Under the pieces are notes generated by a model, which did not search any database, had not been told where the DNA came from, and saw nothing but the letters and a program-made list of their open reading frames with translations. This document shows positions 33,938 through 42,056 of a DNA stretch of 64,000 bases, in pieces. The position numbers and the translations under genes were made by a program. Source of the DNA: Mycolicibacterium gadium (GTDB taxonomy: Bacteria > Actinomycetota > Actinomycetes > Mycobacteriales > Mycobacteriaceae); NCBI RefSeq assembly GCF_010728925.1, contig NZ_AP022608.1, positions 4,402,001-4,466,000 on the forward strand. Direction: 5' to 3'. Positions within the stretch are counted from its first letter, which is position 1; every line of letters starts with the position of its first letter.

Positions 33938-35239
33938 ATGCCGTCAGATGTCCGCAAGGCCGTCACCGGTGCATCGATCGGTAACGCCGTCGAATGGTTC
34001 GACTTCGCGATCTACGGATTCCTGGCGACCTTCATCGCGGCGAACTTCTTCCCGTCCGGCGACGAGACGGCGGCGCTGCTGAAAGCGTTCGCGATCTTCG
34101 CGGCCGCCTTCTTCATGCGACCGTTGGGAGGCTTCGTCTTCGGTCCCCTCGGCGACCGGATCGGGCGACAGCGCGTGCTGGCCGTGGTGATCCTGCTGAT
34201 GTCGGGCGCAACCGTGGCCATCGGCCTGCTCCCGACGTACGCCTCGATCGGTGTCGCGGCCCCGCTGCTGCTGTTCTTCCTGCGCTGTCTGCAAGGGTTC
34301 TCGGCCGGCGGCGAATACGGTGGCGGCGCTGTCTACCTGGCCGAGTTCGCGTCGGAGAAAAGGCGGGGCGTGACGATCACGTTCATGGCATGGTCGGGGG
34401 TCCTCGGGTTCCTCCTCGGATCCGTGACCGTGACGCTGCTGCAGGCACTGCTGCCCGCCGACGCGATGAACAGCTACGGCTGGCGAATTCCGTTCCTCAT
34501 CGCGGGCCCGCTCGGCCTCATCGGCCTGTACATCCGGCTGCGCCTCGACGACACCCCGCAGTTCGCTGAGCTCAGCAAGACCGAGCAGGTCGCCAAGTCG
34601 CCGCTGCGGGAAGCGGTGACGACGTCCTGGCGGCCCATCCTGCAGGTGATCGGCCTGTTCGTCGTCTTCAACGTCGGGTACTACGTGGTGTTCACGTTTA
34701 TGCAGACCTATCTGATCGTGACGCTGAAGTTCTCCAAGCCCGAGGCCTTCACATCGATGACCCTGGCGACGTTCGTCGCGCTGGTGCTCATCCTTCCGCT
34801 CGCGGCGCTGTCCGACCGGTTGGGTCGCAAGCCGCTCCTGATCGCCGGGTCAGTGGCCTTTGCGCTCCTGGCCTACCCGTTGTTCCTGCTGCTGAACGCC
34901 GGGTCGCTGGCCGCCGCGATCACCGCCCACTGCGTACTGGCGGCCATCGAGTCGATCTACGTGTCGACCGCGGTGTCCGCCGGTGTCGAGCTGTTCGCCA
35001 CGACCGTGCGCTACAGCGGGTTCTCCATCGGATACAACATCTGCGTCGCGGGATTCGGCGGCACCACGCCGTACGTCGTCACCTGGCTCACCGCACAAAC
35101 CGGCAACAGGACCGCGCCCGCGATCTACCTGATCGCAGCGGCGGTCATCTCACTCGGCACGGTTCTGACACTGCGAGAGACGGCGGCCCGGCCGCTTCCG
35201 CAGACCAGCGACCGCAGGCTCGCGACAGCGTTAGAGTAA
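33938..35239 (+). CDS. MHS-family MFS transporter (metabolite:H+ symporter)
   Basis: Twelve-TM proton symporter of 433 aa in the KgtP/ProP/ShiA group. The family start [20 protein letters not shown] (residues 14-33), the [20 protein letters not shown] motif in loop 2-3 (about 67-86), the [13 protein letters not shown] segment (about 118-130) and the second GRKPLL motif after TM8 are all present. Substrates in this group are organic acids or osmolytes such as 2-oxoglutarate, shikimate or proline betaine; no choice is possible here. A TetR gene begins 4 bp after the stop. Confidence 0.9.
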   Translation: MPSDVRKAVTGASIGNAVEWFDFAIYGFLATFIAANFFPSGDETAALLKAFAIFAAAFFMRPLGGFVFGPLGDRIGRQRVLAVVILLMSGATVAIGLLPTYASIGVAAPLLLFFLRCLQGFSAGGEYGGGAVYLAEFASEKRRGVTITFMAWSGVLGFLLGSVTVTLLQALLPADAMNSYGWRIPFLIAGPLGLIGLYIRLRLDDTPQFAELSKTEQVAKSPLREAVTTSWRPILQVIGLFVVFNVGYYVVFTFMQTYLIVTLKFSKPEAFTSMTLATFVALVLILPLAALSDRLGRKPLLIAGSVAFALLAYPLFLLLNAGSLAAAITAHCVLAAIESIYVSTAVSAGVELFATTVRYSGFSIGYNICVAGFGGTTPYVVTWLTAQTGNRTAPAIYLIAAAVISLGTVLTLRETAARPLPQTSDRRLATALE

Positions 35240-35243
35240 GTAT

Positions 35244-35888
35244 GTGCCGCAACAATCCGATCCTCCATCGCGGCCTCGACTGACTTCTCGAGGTGCCGCG
35301 ACACGGAGCCGGATCGTCCTTGCGGCCGCCGAACTGATGCATGTTCAGGGCGTCGCGGCGACGACGATCGACGATGTCCTCGCGGCCAGCTCGACGAGCA
35401 AATCCCAGTTCTACCAACACTTTGAGGACAAGGGCGAGCTGGTCTACGAGGTCATTACGCAGCGGGCCGACGAAGTGCTGTCGTGGCAGCGGCTGCGTCT
35501 GGAGAAGGTGGACTCGTTCCGCGGGCTGTATCAGTGGCGCGACGCCATCGTGCAGCGGTGCGCCTTACGTAGCGGCTTCTGGGGATGCGAACTCGGTTCT
35601 CTCGCCGCGGAATTGGCCGATTCCGACGACAAGGCCAGGGCCTCGCTTTCCGAGCACTTCACCGAATGGCAGACCCTGCTCAGGGAGGCGCTGGAGCGCA
35701 TGCGTGACAACGGGGTCCTGCGTGAGGAGGCCGAAACCCGCTCTCTTGCAACAGGTTTGCTCGCCGCCGTCGAGGGCGGCTACCTACTGTCGCAGACCGG
35801 CCGCGACCCGCGACTGATGCAGGCGGCGCTGGACATGGCGATAGGCCATGTGGCGTCGTTCGCGGCCGCCGCCGAAACAGTGCGCTGA
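35244..35888 (+). CDS. TetR-family regulator
   Basis: Repressor of 214 aa. HTH: ATRSRIVLAAAELMHVQGVA then TTIDDVLAASSTSKSQFYQH (about residues 19-58); the SKSQFYQHF recognition helix and the C-terminal domain with CALRSGFWGCELGSLAAELA fit the AcrR/TetR_C group of short-chain-compound regulators. Starts at GTG 35244, 4 bp after the MHS transporter, so it probably controls that transporter. Confidence 0.86.
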   Translation: MPQQSDPPSRPRLTSRGAATRSRIVLAAAELMHVQGVAATTIDDVLAASSTSKSQFYQHFEDKGELVYEVITQRADEVLSWQRLRLEKVDSFRGLYQWRDAIVQRCALRSGFWGCELGSLAAELADSDDKARASLSEHFTEWQTLLREALERMRDNGVLREEAETRSLATGLLAAVEGGYLLSQTGRDPRLMQAALDMAIGHVASFAAAAETVR

Positions 35889-35921
35889 CGGCGACCGCGA
35901 ACGTCGCAGGGGAAATCGCGG

Positions 35922-36185
35922 CTAGCGGTGCCGGCCAGGGGTTGCCTCTGGCGCGGGCGGTGCGATGACCGACGGGGAGAACGGGTTGGGACCGCCGGGC
36001 TCCAGACGCGGCGCCTTCTCAGTCGGCTCGACTGGCGCGGCCGACGTCGTGGTCGTTGTTGTCGTGGTGGTGGTGGTCTCGGGCGCTTCTTCTTCTGTGG
36101 CGCACGATGCGGTGAGCACCACCATTGCGGTGACTGCGGCGCCACCGGCGACCGCCGCGATACGCCGGCCGAGAACTGACTTCAT
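35922..36185 (-). CDS. small Thr-rich lipoprotein, family copy A
   Basis: Lipoprotein of 87 aa that I do not recognise. Signal peptide AVAGGAAVTAMVVLTASC puts the acylated Cys at residue 28. A short acidic patch and an unbroken run of 11 Thr act as a linker; the C-terminus is the conserved block EKAPRLEPGGPNPFSPSVIA followed by PPAP. Copies B (36252-36512) and C (41739-42017) share all parts. The gene is one unit of a tandem duplication that also includes a 37-bp upstream element. Codon use is normal for the genome. Confidence 0.75.
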   Translation of the reverse strand: MKSVLGRRIAAVAGGAAVTAMVVLTASCATEEEAPETTTTTTTTTTTSAAPVEPTEKAPRLEPGGPNPFSPSVIAPPAPEATPGRHR

Positions 36186-36193
36186 GGCTGATG

Positions 36194-36230
36194 TCCTATC
36201 TGTGAGTTAACTGAACTATATCGTCCAAAA
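36194..36230 (-). promoter_or_regulatory. 37-bp conserved upstream element of lipoprotein A
   Basis: Matches 36520-36556 at 36 of 37 positions, far better than the genes themselves, and ends 8 bp before the ATG. On the coding strand it starts TTTTGGACGATATAG, includes a TATAGT -10-like hexamer, and ends AGATAGGA, which may serve as ribosome binding site. Stronger conservation than the coding part suggests a regulatory role or recent duplication. Confidence 0.55.
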
Positions 36231-36251
36231 GGGGCGCGGGCCTGACGGATG

Positions 36252-36512
36252 TCAGCTGCCCGTGCGGGGATGGGTCGCCGTGGGTGCGGGTGGAGCGATC
36301 ACCGTCGGGGAGAACGGGTTGGGGCCGCCGGGTTCCAGGCGCGGCGCCTTCTCCGTGGGCGAGGCCGGCGCCGTCGTGCTGGTGGTGGTCGTCGTGGTGG
36401 TCTCGGGCGCCTGCTCTTCTTCTGTGGCGCACGATGCGGTGAGCACGACCATCGCGGTGACCGCGGCGCCACCGGCGACCGCCGTCAAGCGCCGGCCGAG
36501 AACTGCCTTCAT
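36252..36512 (-). CDS. small Thr-rich lipoprotein, family copy B
   Basis: Lipoprotein of 86 aa, nearest relative of copy A. Residues 1-28 are a lipoprotein signal ending LTASC, then ATEEEQAPE, a Thr-rich linker and the conserved C-terminal block EKAPRLEPGGPNPFSPTVIA. The start-to-start distance to copy A is 327 bp, so the unit duplicated includes promoter, gene and trailing sequence. The tail TATHPRTG resembles copy C (SATHPRTG) more than copy A, so copy A may be the more diverged in its last residues. Function unknown. Confidence 0.75.
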   Translation of the reverse strand: MKAVLGRRLTAVAGGAAVTAMVVLTASCATEEEQAPETTTTTTTSTTAPASPTEKAPRLEPGGPNPFSPTVIAPPAPTATHPRTGS

Positions 36513-36519
36513 GGTTGAG

Positions 36520-36556
36520 TCCTATCTGTGAGGTAACTGAACTATATCGTCCAAAA
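36520..36556 (-). promoter_or_regulatory. 37-bp conserved upstream element of lipoprotein B
   Basis: Second copy of the element at 36194-36230, differing at one base (GGT for GTT, plus-strand reading) and ending 7 bp before the ATG of copy B. No such element is visible before copy C at 41739, so copy C is presumably regulated differently. Confidence 0.55.
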
Positions 36557-36683
36557 AAGCTCGAAGTCAACGTTGCAAGCCAGGTCAGCGGCCATGACGA
36601 CGTAATGAGCTAGACGACAAGGTCCAATTAGCCCGAAACGTCGCTGGCTGCCGGTCGAGCGACCTCCCCGTTACTGTGGGGAC

Positions 36684-37001
36684 ATGAAGCTTCGGGTGTT
36701 GCCCTACGTCACGGTCGAGGTTGACGATCGGCTGCGGCGTCGGCTGAGGGCCAAGGGCGAGCGGTTGCGCCTCAACGTGCGCGCTTACCTGCTCAGCGCG
36801 GCCGATGACGTCGACACGGCCAGTGACAGAGTTCGCGGATTGTGCGACCGGGCCGTGTACCGGGTCGATGCCGCGGTCGCAGGGGTCAACGACAAGAATG
36901 CGCCGTCAGAAGCGGCATCGCACGATGTGCGGCCCGGCGGGCAGGATGGGCGGCCCGCCGCCGGACGCCCGCATCTGGCGGCCGTCCGCGAAGCCGGCTA
37001 G
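36684..37001 (+). CDS. hypothetical small protein
   Basis: Open frame of 105 aa starting ATG after a purine-rich GGGGAC. The first 65 residues are very basic and charged (DDRLRRRLRAKGERLRLNVR, AYLLSAADDVD) and use GC-rich third positions; the last 40 are Gly/Ala/Arg-rich and less gene-like. No family recognised. It overlaps the convergent membrane-protein gene by 4 nt. It might be a small nucleic-acid-binding protein, but a non-coding frame is possible. Confidence 0.45.
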   Translation: MKLRVLPYVTVEVDDRLRRRLRAKGERLRLNVRAYLLSAADDVDTASDRVRGLCDRAVYRVDAAVAGVNDKNAPSEAASHDVRPGGQDGRPAAGRPHLAAVREAG

Positions 37002-37342
37002 ACGGTGCGGGGACTGCCTGCGCGTCCGCCGACGAAGAACCCTCCGGCGATCACCACCAGGCCGACGATCGCCACCGGGATGGCCCAGGTGCGCCGTTGC
37101 GAGATCGCCGACGAGCACAGTGCCACGTAATCCGTGTGCGGAATGACCTCGTTGAGGATCGGCAGATTCACCGGGTTGTTGTTGTCCGCTTCACGGGCGG
37201 CCGAGTCGTCGGCGGCGATGGCGTTGCCGCAGCCGATGCTCTGGCCCTCGGGTCCGGCCACCGATACGGGCATGAGCAGACCGATGACACCGACGAGCAG
37301 CACGACCGCCCCTGCCAGCAAAACCAACCGTCGCAGATTCAT
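36998..37342 (-). CDS. hypothetical two-TM membrane protein
   Basis: Protein of 114 aa: N-terminal TM (residues 4-26), an extracytoplasmic loop with two Cys (IGCGNAIAADDSAAREADNN and VALCSSAISQRR) that could form a disulfide, and a second TM (about 84-104) with a short basic tail. I start at ATG 37342 because the upstream extension is basic and not signal-like. Of a type found in mycobacteria with unknown function. Divergent from the DMT transporter. Confidence 0.7.
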   Translation of the reverse strand: MNLRRLVLLAGAVVLLVGVIGLLMPVSVAGPEGQSIGCGNAIAADDSAAREADNNNPVNLPILNEVIPHTDYVALCSSAISQRRTWAIPVAIVGLVVIAGGFFVGGRAGSPRTV

Positions 37343-37489
37343 GCTCGGTTTAATGCCCACTCGACCGGAGGCCAAACCTCGATGAAGAACAGGGAGGCGC
37401 GGACGGCGAATGGGTACAACGCCCCCTATGTTGTCCTTGTCGGATGTGCCGGCAGTGGTCGGTGTTTGTCTCGGAGGAGCTGATCCCCT

Positions 37490-38383
37490 TTGGTAGGCCA
37501 TGGGCTGGCGGTGCTGTTCGCCTTCCTCGCAGCGCTGTTCCTCGCCGTCGGCATCGTGGTCCGGCAGCGAGCCACAATGGATGTCCCCGAGGACAAGGGC
37601 GTCAGCCCCACCATGGTCCTGACGCTGATCCGCCGTCCGCTGTGGTGGGCCGGTACCGCCGCGGCGGTCGCCGGCTTCGCGTTCCAGGCCGTCGCGCTGG
37701 CCTACGGTTCACTTCTGCTGGTCCAGCCCATCCTCGTCTCGGCGTTGTTGTTCGCGCTCCCGCTGAGCGCGCGGCTGGCCAATCGCCGGGTCACCCGCGG
37801 TGAGTGGCTGTGGGCGTTGCTGCTCACCGCCTCCCTGGCAGTGTTCGTGTTGTTGGCCAAGACCAGTGCCGGTGACTACGAGGCCTCGGTCCCGCTCACG
37901 TTGATCGTGGCCGTGGTGTGCGTCGTGGCGGTGTCGGCGTGTGTGTTCGTCGCGATCCGCAATCCCGGGTGGCGGCGGGCGGTGCTACTCGCGGTGGCAG
38001 TGGGTGTGCTCTTCGGCGTTGTCGCAATGCTCACCAAGCTCGTGATGTACCTGCTGACCGAGGACGGGGTGCGAACCGTCTTCACCTCGCCGGGGGTCTA
38101 TCTCCTCGTGGTGGTCGGCGTCATCGCGGTGTTGTTGCAGCAGTCGGCCTTTCACGCGGGTTCTCTGCAGATGTCGGTGCCGACGATGCTGGCTCTCGAA
38201 CCGCTCGTCGCCGTGGTGCTGGGCGCCGTGGTGCTCGGCGAGCACATGGACGTCAACGGCGTCAAAGCAGTCGCGATCACCGTCGCGCTACTCGCGATGC
38301 TGGCCGCAACCGTGGCTCTCGGACGCGAAGAGGGTGCGCTGGAGGAAGAACTCGAGGCCGCTATCGCGAAGCGGGAGCGCTGA
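37490..38383 (+). CDS. DMT-superfamily transporter
   Basis: Membrane protein of 297 aa with nine to ten TM helices in two halves of the drug/metabolite transporter type; VALAYGSLLLVQPILVSALL and FHAGSLQMSVPTMLALEPLV are equivalent loops of the two repeats. The start is TTG 37490, ten nt after GGAGGAGC (37473-37480); no ATG or GTG upstream fits. The 3' end overlaps the convergent SpoIIE gene by 23 nt. The C-terminal tail is acidic and cytoplasmic. Substrate unknown. Confidence 0.78.
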   Translation: MVGHGLAVLFAFLAALFLAVGIVVRQRATMDVPEDKGVSPTMVLTLIRRPLWWAGTAAAVAGFAFQAVALAYGSLLLVQPILVSALLFALPLSARLANRRVTRGEWLWALLLTASLAVFVLLAKTSAGDYEASVPLTLIVAVVCVVAVSACVFVAIRNPGWRRAVLLAVAVGVLFGVVAMLTKLVMYLLTEDGVRTVFTSPGVYLLVVVGVIAVLLQQSAFHAGSLQMSVPTMLALEPLVAVVLGAVVLGEHMDVNGVKAVAITVALLAMLAATVALGREEGALEEELEAAIAKRER

Positions 38384-40631
38384 GCAACCGTTCGGTCGTG
38401 GGCAGCCGGAACGACATCTGCACGGAAGTCCCGTCATCCGTTCCGACGACATCGACGTGATCGCTGACGGAGCTGATGAGCGGTAGGCCCCTGCCGCGGG
38501 TGCCGGGGTCGGCGGGCGGTGTCTTCCACGAACCCGAATCGACGACACCGACGCGCACCTCGCCGTCGCGCACCTCGGCCTCCACGCGCATGCGCCCCGA
38601 GTCCTGCCCCCGATACGCGTGCTCGACGCAGTTGGAACAGGCCTCGTTGACCACCAGGATGATGTCGTCCGCGAGCGGTGACTCGACGTGGTGGGTGCGC
38701 AACCAATCCGCCAACCGGTGCCGGACGTCGCTCAACAGCCTCGGTGCCGCCTCGTCGTCGATCAATAGGGCCGACGGCGGGCATCGGTACACGACGATCG
38801 CGACGTCGTCGTCGTAACCCCCTTCCGGAGCGAGCCGACGCAGGATCTCGTCGGCCACCGCTTCGACCGGCAGGTCAACGGTTTCGGACACCACCTCGGC
38901 CGCGCGGTCGATCTGTTCGTCGATCGCTTTGTCGCGCCGCTCGACAAGGCCGTCGGTGTACAGCAGCAGGGTCGAACCGGCGGTCAACGAGCGCGACGCC
39001 TGCGGTCGGGGCTCGTCCCGGTGCACCGCGAGCGGCACCGAGTGACCATCGGTGAGTAGCTCCGGGCGCTCCGCGCCGCTGTCGAGCACCGGCGGCACGT
39101 GGCCGGCGCTGCTGTAGTGCAGCGTTTGAGAGTCCAGGTCGGCGACAGCGACGAACACCGTGGCGCAGAACGCATCTGGGATCAACTCGGCCACCGAATC
39201 GAGCTGTTCGAGCACCCTGGCGGGTTCAGCGCTGGTGAGCAGCAGGGCGCGCGTCGACGCGCGCAACTGGCCCATGACCGCCGCGGCGGCCAGACCGCGG
39301 CCCACACAGTCGCCGACGATGATGCCGATGCGGTTTCCGCCGATGGGTAGCACGTCGTAGAAGTCGCCGCCGACCTCCAGCGGAGCGACCGCGGGTTCGT
39401 ACCGTACGGCGCAGCCGACGGGCAGCGTGGTTGCGGGCAGCAGCGAGCGCTGCAGGGTCAGCGAGGTTTCACGCGCGATCTCGAACTGCCGGACGTGCTG
39501 CATCGCCAGGCTGATGTGTCCGAACAACGCCATGACGAGCTGACGGTCCTCGTCGCTGACCCGGCGCGGAATCCGGTGCTCGAGGCATACGACGACGTCG
39601 CGGGCACCCGAGGTCACCGCCACGAACCCGCGCGTCGTCCCCTCGCTCGGAGCGGCTCCGACCGGAGTGACCGTCAAAGGCAACCAGTCGCGGGCATCGT
39701 CGAGGGTGCGCCGCCAATCCTCGTCGAGATCGCGCCAATTCGAAACAGCAGGCTCGCCTGCGGTGTGGACAACTGGATCGCCCTCGCCCTGCGGCCACAC
39801 GACGGCGAGCAGGCGCTGCGTGTCGAGCCGAGAGCGGGACTGGGTCAGTGCGGCCGACAACACCTCGTCGACGTTTCGGGCCACGCTGACCGCGGTGGCC
39901 AAGCGCGCCACCGCCCGCTCGCGCTCCGCCACGGCGTGCGTGGCGGTCACGTCGCGGATGGTTCCGACGTAGGCGTAATAGTCGGTGCGTTGCCCCCTGA
40001 CCGCGTTGATGCTGATCGCCACCCATCGGACGGTTCCGTCGCGATGGCGGATTGCGGTATCGGTGGCGATGGAGCCGTGCTCTCTCAGCGCGGACAACCG
40101 CTGATTCGTCGCGGTCTCGTCGGTCACCCACGGATAGGGAGCCCGGTAGGGCAACCCGTCGGGGTCATACCCGGTGATGTCGACGAACGCCTCGTTGATC
40201 TCGACGATGGCCCCGGTGTGATCCGCGACGTAGAAGCCCTCCTGCAATGAATTCACCAGTGCATCACGGAACTCGTCGCGGTCGGCCAGATCCTCCGCAC
40301 GGGCACGCTGCTGTTCGTAACGCCTTGCACCGTCCAGGAATCCGCGGGTGGCCACATCGAGCGCGGCGAGTACCTGCAGTAAGAACTGCAGCGGGGCGTC
40401 CGGATCGATCGCCATGTCCTGCTTGATCTTCACGACGAGTCGAGCGTGGTTCTCGATGATCTCCAGAATGCTCATGCGCTCACCCAACGCGCGCCTGCCG
40501 AGTTCGTGTCCGACCGCCAGACTGGTCTCGGCCCCCGAGCACACGTATTCGGTCAGCGCCGCGGCGTACTGTGCGTAGAAGTCCCCGGCAGCTGGATCGT
40601 CGGTCGGCCCGGCCTTTTCCTGCCTAACCAC
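38361..40631 (-). CDS. multidomain SpoIIE/RsbU-type phosphatase with PAS, GAF and HATPase domains
   Basis: Stress-signalling protein of 756 aa. Domains in order: N-terminal RsbU_N-like helical region (1-105), PAS (about 120-230; GFYVADHTGAIVEINEAF), GAF-like (about 240-385), PP2C-like SpoIIE phosphatase (about 400-605; VGGDFYDVLPIGGNRIGIIV with metal Asp residues, then GHVPPVL) and a C-terminal GHKL anti-sigma kinase domain (about 620-750; NEACSNCVEHAYRG, then GRGLPLI). It would dephosphorylate an anti-sigma antagonist and bind or phosphorylate it in turn, as in Rv1364c-like proteins but without a fused STAS domain. It overlaps the upstream kinase gene by 8 nt. Confidence 0.9.
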   Translation of the reverse strand: MVRQEKAGPTDDPAAGDFYAQYAAALTEYVCSGAETSLAVGHELGRRALGERMSILEIIENHARLVVKIKQDMAIDPDAPLQFLLQVLAALDVATRGFLDGARRYEQQRARAEDLADRDEFRDALVNSLQEGFYVADHTGAIVEINEAFVDITGYDPDGLPYRAPYPWVTDETATNQRLSALREHGSIATDTAIRHRDGTVRWVAISINAVRGQRTDYYAYVGTIRDVTATHAVAERERAVARLATAVSVARNVDEVLSAALTQSRSRLDTQRLLAVVWPQGEGDPVVHTAGEPAVSNWRDLDEDWRRTLDDARDWLPLTVTPVGAAPSEGTTRGFVAVTSGARDVVVCLEHRIPRRVSDEDRQLVMALFGHISLAMQHVRQFEIARETSLTLQRSLLPATTLPVGCAVRYEPAVAPLEVGGDFYDVLPIGGNRIGIIVGDCVGRGLAAAAVMGQLRASTRALLLTSAEPARVLEQLDSVAELIPDAFCATVFVAVADLDSQTLHYSSAGHVPPVLDSGAERPELLTDGHSVPLAVHRDEPRPQASRSLTAGSTLLLYTDGLVERRDKAIDEQIDRAAEVVSETVDLPVEAVADEILRRLAPEGGYDDDVAIVVYRCPPSALLIDDEAAPRLLSDVRHRLADWLRTHHVESPLADDIILVVNEACSNCVEHAYRGQDSGRMRVEAEVRDGEVRVGVVDSGSWKTPPADPGTRGRGLPLISSVSDHVDVVGTDDGTSVQMSFRLPTTERLLSAPASR

Positions 40632-41040
40632 TGTCGGGTATCCACTTCCACATCTCGACGACGGTTCCGCGCCCCAACTCCGACTCGATCTGCAGTCGAT
40701 CCATCAGCCTGCGCGCACCGGGCAGGCCGAGGCCGAGCCCGCGTCCGGTGGAGTATCCGTCGTCCAGTGCGCGTTGAACGTCGGCTATGCCGGGTCCGTC
40801 GTCCTCGGCCCTCACCACCAGCGCTTGCCTGCCGTCGCGGAGTTGGACTCCTACGCGAACCTTGCCCTGACCAGCGTAACTGGTTATGTTGCAGGCGATT
40901 TCAGAGATCGCGGTCGCGATCATCGTCACGTCGGTCAGCGAGAATCCGAGCTGCTTGGCCAGTTCGTGCCCCGCACGTCGCGCAGTGACGATGTCGTCGA
41001 AGTCGTTGATGTCGACCACGAAGTCAGTCGTCACCGTCAC
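40624..41040 (-). CDS. RsbT/RsbW-like anti-sigma regulatory kinase
   Basis: GHKL ATPase domain protein of 138 aa. N-box AISEIACNITSYAGQGKVRV (about residues 43-62), G1-like VRAEDDGPGI (about 76-85) and G2 STGRGLGLGLPGARRLMD (about 97-114) are intact, so ATP binding is expected. The pattern resembles RsbT (phosphorylates a STAS protein) more than RsbW. GTG 41040 lies inside a small upstream ORF and the stop overlaps the SpoIIE start, so phosphatase and kinase are coupled. Partner is probably the STAS protein encoded divergently at 41236. Confidence 0.87.
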   Translation of the reverse strand: MTVTTDFVVDINDFDDIVTARRAGHELAKQLGFSLTDVTMIATAISEIACNITSYAGQGKVRVGVQLRDGRQALVVRAEDDGPGIADVQRALDDGYSTGRGLGLGLPGARRLMDRLQIESELGRGTVVEMWKWIPDSG

Positions 41041-41122
41041 ATCCGATCGTCACTAGGGTCAGCGCGACCGCCGACGACAGGCCGGTGACATCGGCGCTGG
41101 GCCCGGCGCTCGGATCAGCCAT
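41024..41122 (-). CDS. 32-codon small ORF overlapping the RsbT-like gene
   Basis: ATG at 41122 with a near-perfect ribosome binding site GGAGGG five nt upstream, 32 codons, TGA at 41026-41024, overlapping the kinase start by 17 nt. The peptide begins MADPSAGPSADVTGLSS and has a hydrophobic AVALTLVTI stretch; no family is visible. The kinase GTG itself lacks such a site, so this ORF may drive its translation by coupling. An alternative is a chance ORF. Confidence 0.45.
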   Translation of the reverse strand: MADPSAGPSADVTGLSSAVALTLVTIGCDGDD

Positions 41123-41235
41123 TGCACCCTCCAGACTTCGACGGCAGATTCGACCCTAGTCCGCGATCCCTGGGCCGCGTTCCCCAAAGGAGGATCTGCC
41201 GCAGAGCTGCAACAGGTTAAGCTCGGCGCACCGCC

Positions 41236-41622
41236 GTGACCAGTTGCGGCGCTGACTTAAGGAACGCCGTGCCCGCGAAGGATCTGATCACCACGTCGGT
41301 CAGCTACGACGGCGACGTCGCTGTGCTTGCGGTCAGCGGCGAAATAGATCTGGCCACCATCCCGGCGTTCGAGGCGGCCATCGCGGACGCGCTCGCCCAG
41401 CGACCCAAGGCGTTGATCGTCGACCTCTCTGCGGTGGACTTTCTCGCGTCGGCGGGGCTGCAGGCGTTGGTGGCCACGCACGAGAAGATCGGAGGGTCGG
41501 CGGGGTTCGCGGTTGTCGCCGACGGTCCGGCCACGAGTCGGCCCATCCAGTTAACCGGTTTGGACCAGGTTCTGTCGCTCTCATCGTCGGTCGCCGAAGC
41601 GAAGGTTTCGGTTGCCCGGTAA
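41236..41622 (+). CDS. STAS-domain anti-sigma factor antagonist
   Basis: Single STAS domain of 128 aa: DGDVAVLAVSGEIDLATIPA (about residues 25-44), then KALIVDLSAVDFLASAGLQA (about 58-77) with the regulatory Ser in the LASAG loop, phosphorylated by RsbW/RsbT-like kinases and dephosphorylated by SpoIIE phosphatases. GTG 41236 is used, but GTG 41269 after GGAA is equally possible and would give 117 aa starting VPAKDLITT. It is divergent from the kinase/phosphatase pair, completing a partner-switching set. No sigma-F-like gene is near. Confidence 0.86.
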   Translation: MTSCGADLRNAVPAKDLITTSVSYDGDVAVLAVSGEIDLATIPAFEAAIADALAQRPKALIVDLSAVDFLASAGLQALVATHEKIGGSAGFAVVADGPATSRPIQLTGLDQVLSLSSSVAEAKVSVAR

Positions 41623-41738
41623 TCGCGATCGCCAACGGAGAATTCGTCGGGCGGCTTGCTCGGCGTTCGGCTAAAGTTCCGGATGCCGGTTTGATCTTGG
41701 TAGCAGCTGGCATTGGTCGGGACAGTAAGGACTGTGAC

Positions 41739-42017
41739 ATGAGGTCAGTTTTGGGTCGCCGCGTGGCGGCCATCGCCGGCGGCGCCGCGGTCACCGCGAT
41801 GGTTGTGCTCACCGCGTCGTGCTCCAGCGAAGAAGAGGCACCGAGCGAGACGACCGAGACCACCACCTCGGAGACCACCACGACGACCACGACGTCGGCC
41901 GCGCCGGTCGAGCCGACCGAGAAGGCGCCGCGTCTGGAGCCCGGTGGCCCCAACCCGTTCTCCCCGTCGGTGATCGCCCCGCCGGCCCCGTCGGCCACCC
42001 ACCCCCGAACGGGCTAG
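41739..42017 (+). CDS. small Thr-rich lipoprotein, family copy C
   Basis: Third member of the family at 35922-36512, on the opposite strand, 92 aa. Signal AIAGGAAVTAMVVLTASC, then SSEEEAPSE, a Thr/Glu linker and the conserved block EKAPRLEPGGPNPFSPSVIA with PPAP. The linker is a little longer and more acidic than in the tandem copies. It ends 39 bp before the S53 protease gene on the same strand, so it is probably the first gene of that cluster. Upstream sequence differs from that of copies A and B. Confidence 0.75.
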   Translation: MRSVLGRRVAAIAGGAAVTAMVVLTASCSSEEEAPSETTETTTSETTTTTTTSAAPVEPTEKAPRLEPGGPNPFSPSVIAPPAPSATHPRTG

Positions 42018-42056
42018 CACCGGCTGGGCGGAATTCTCGCAAGTACGCTGGTTGGA

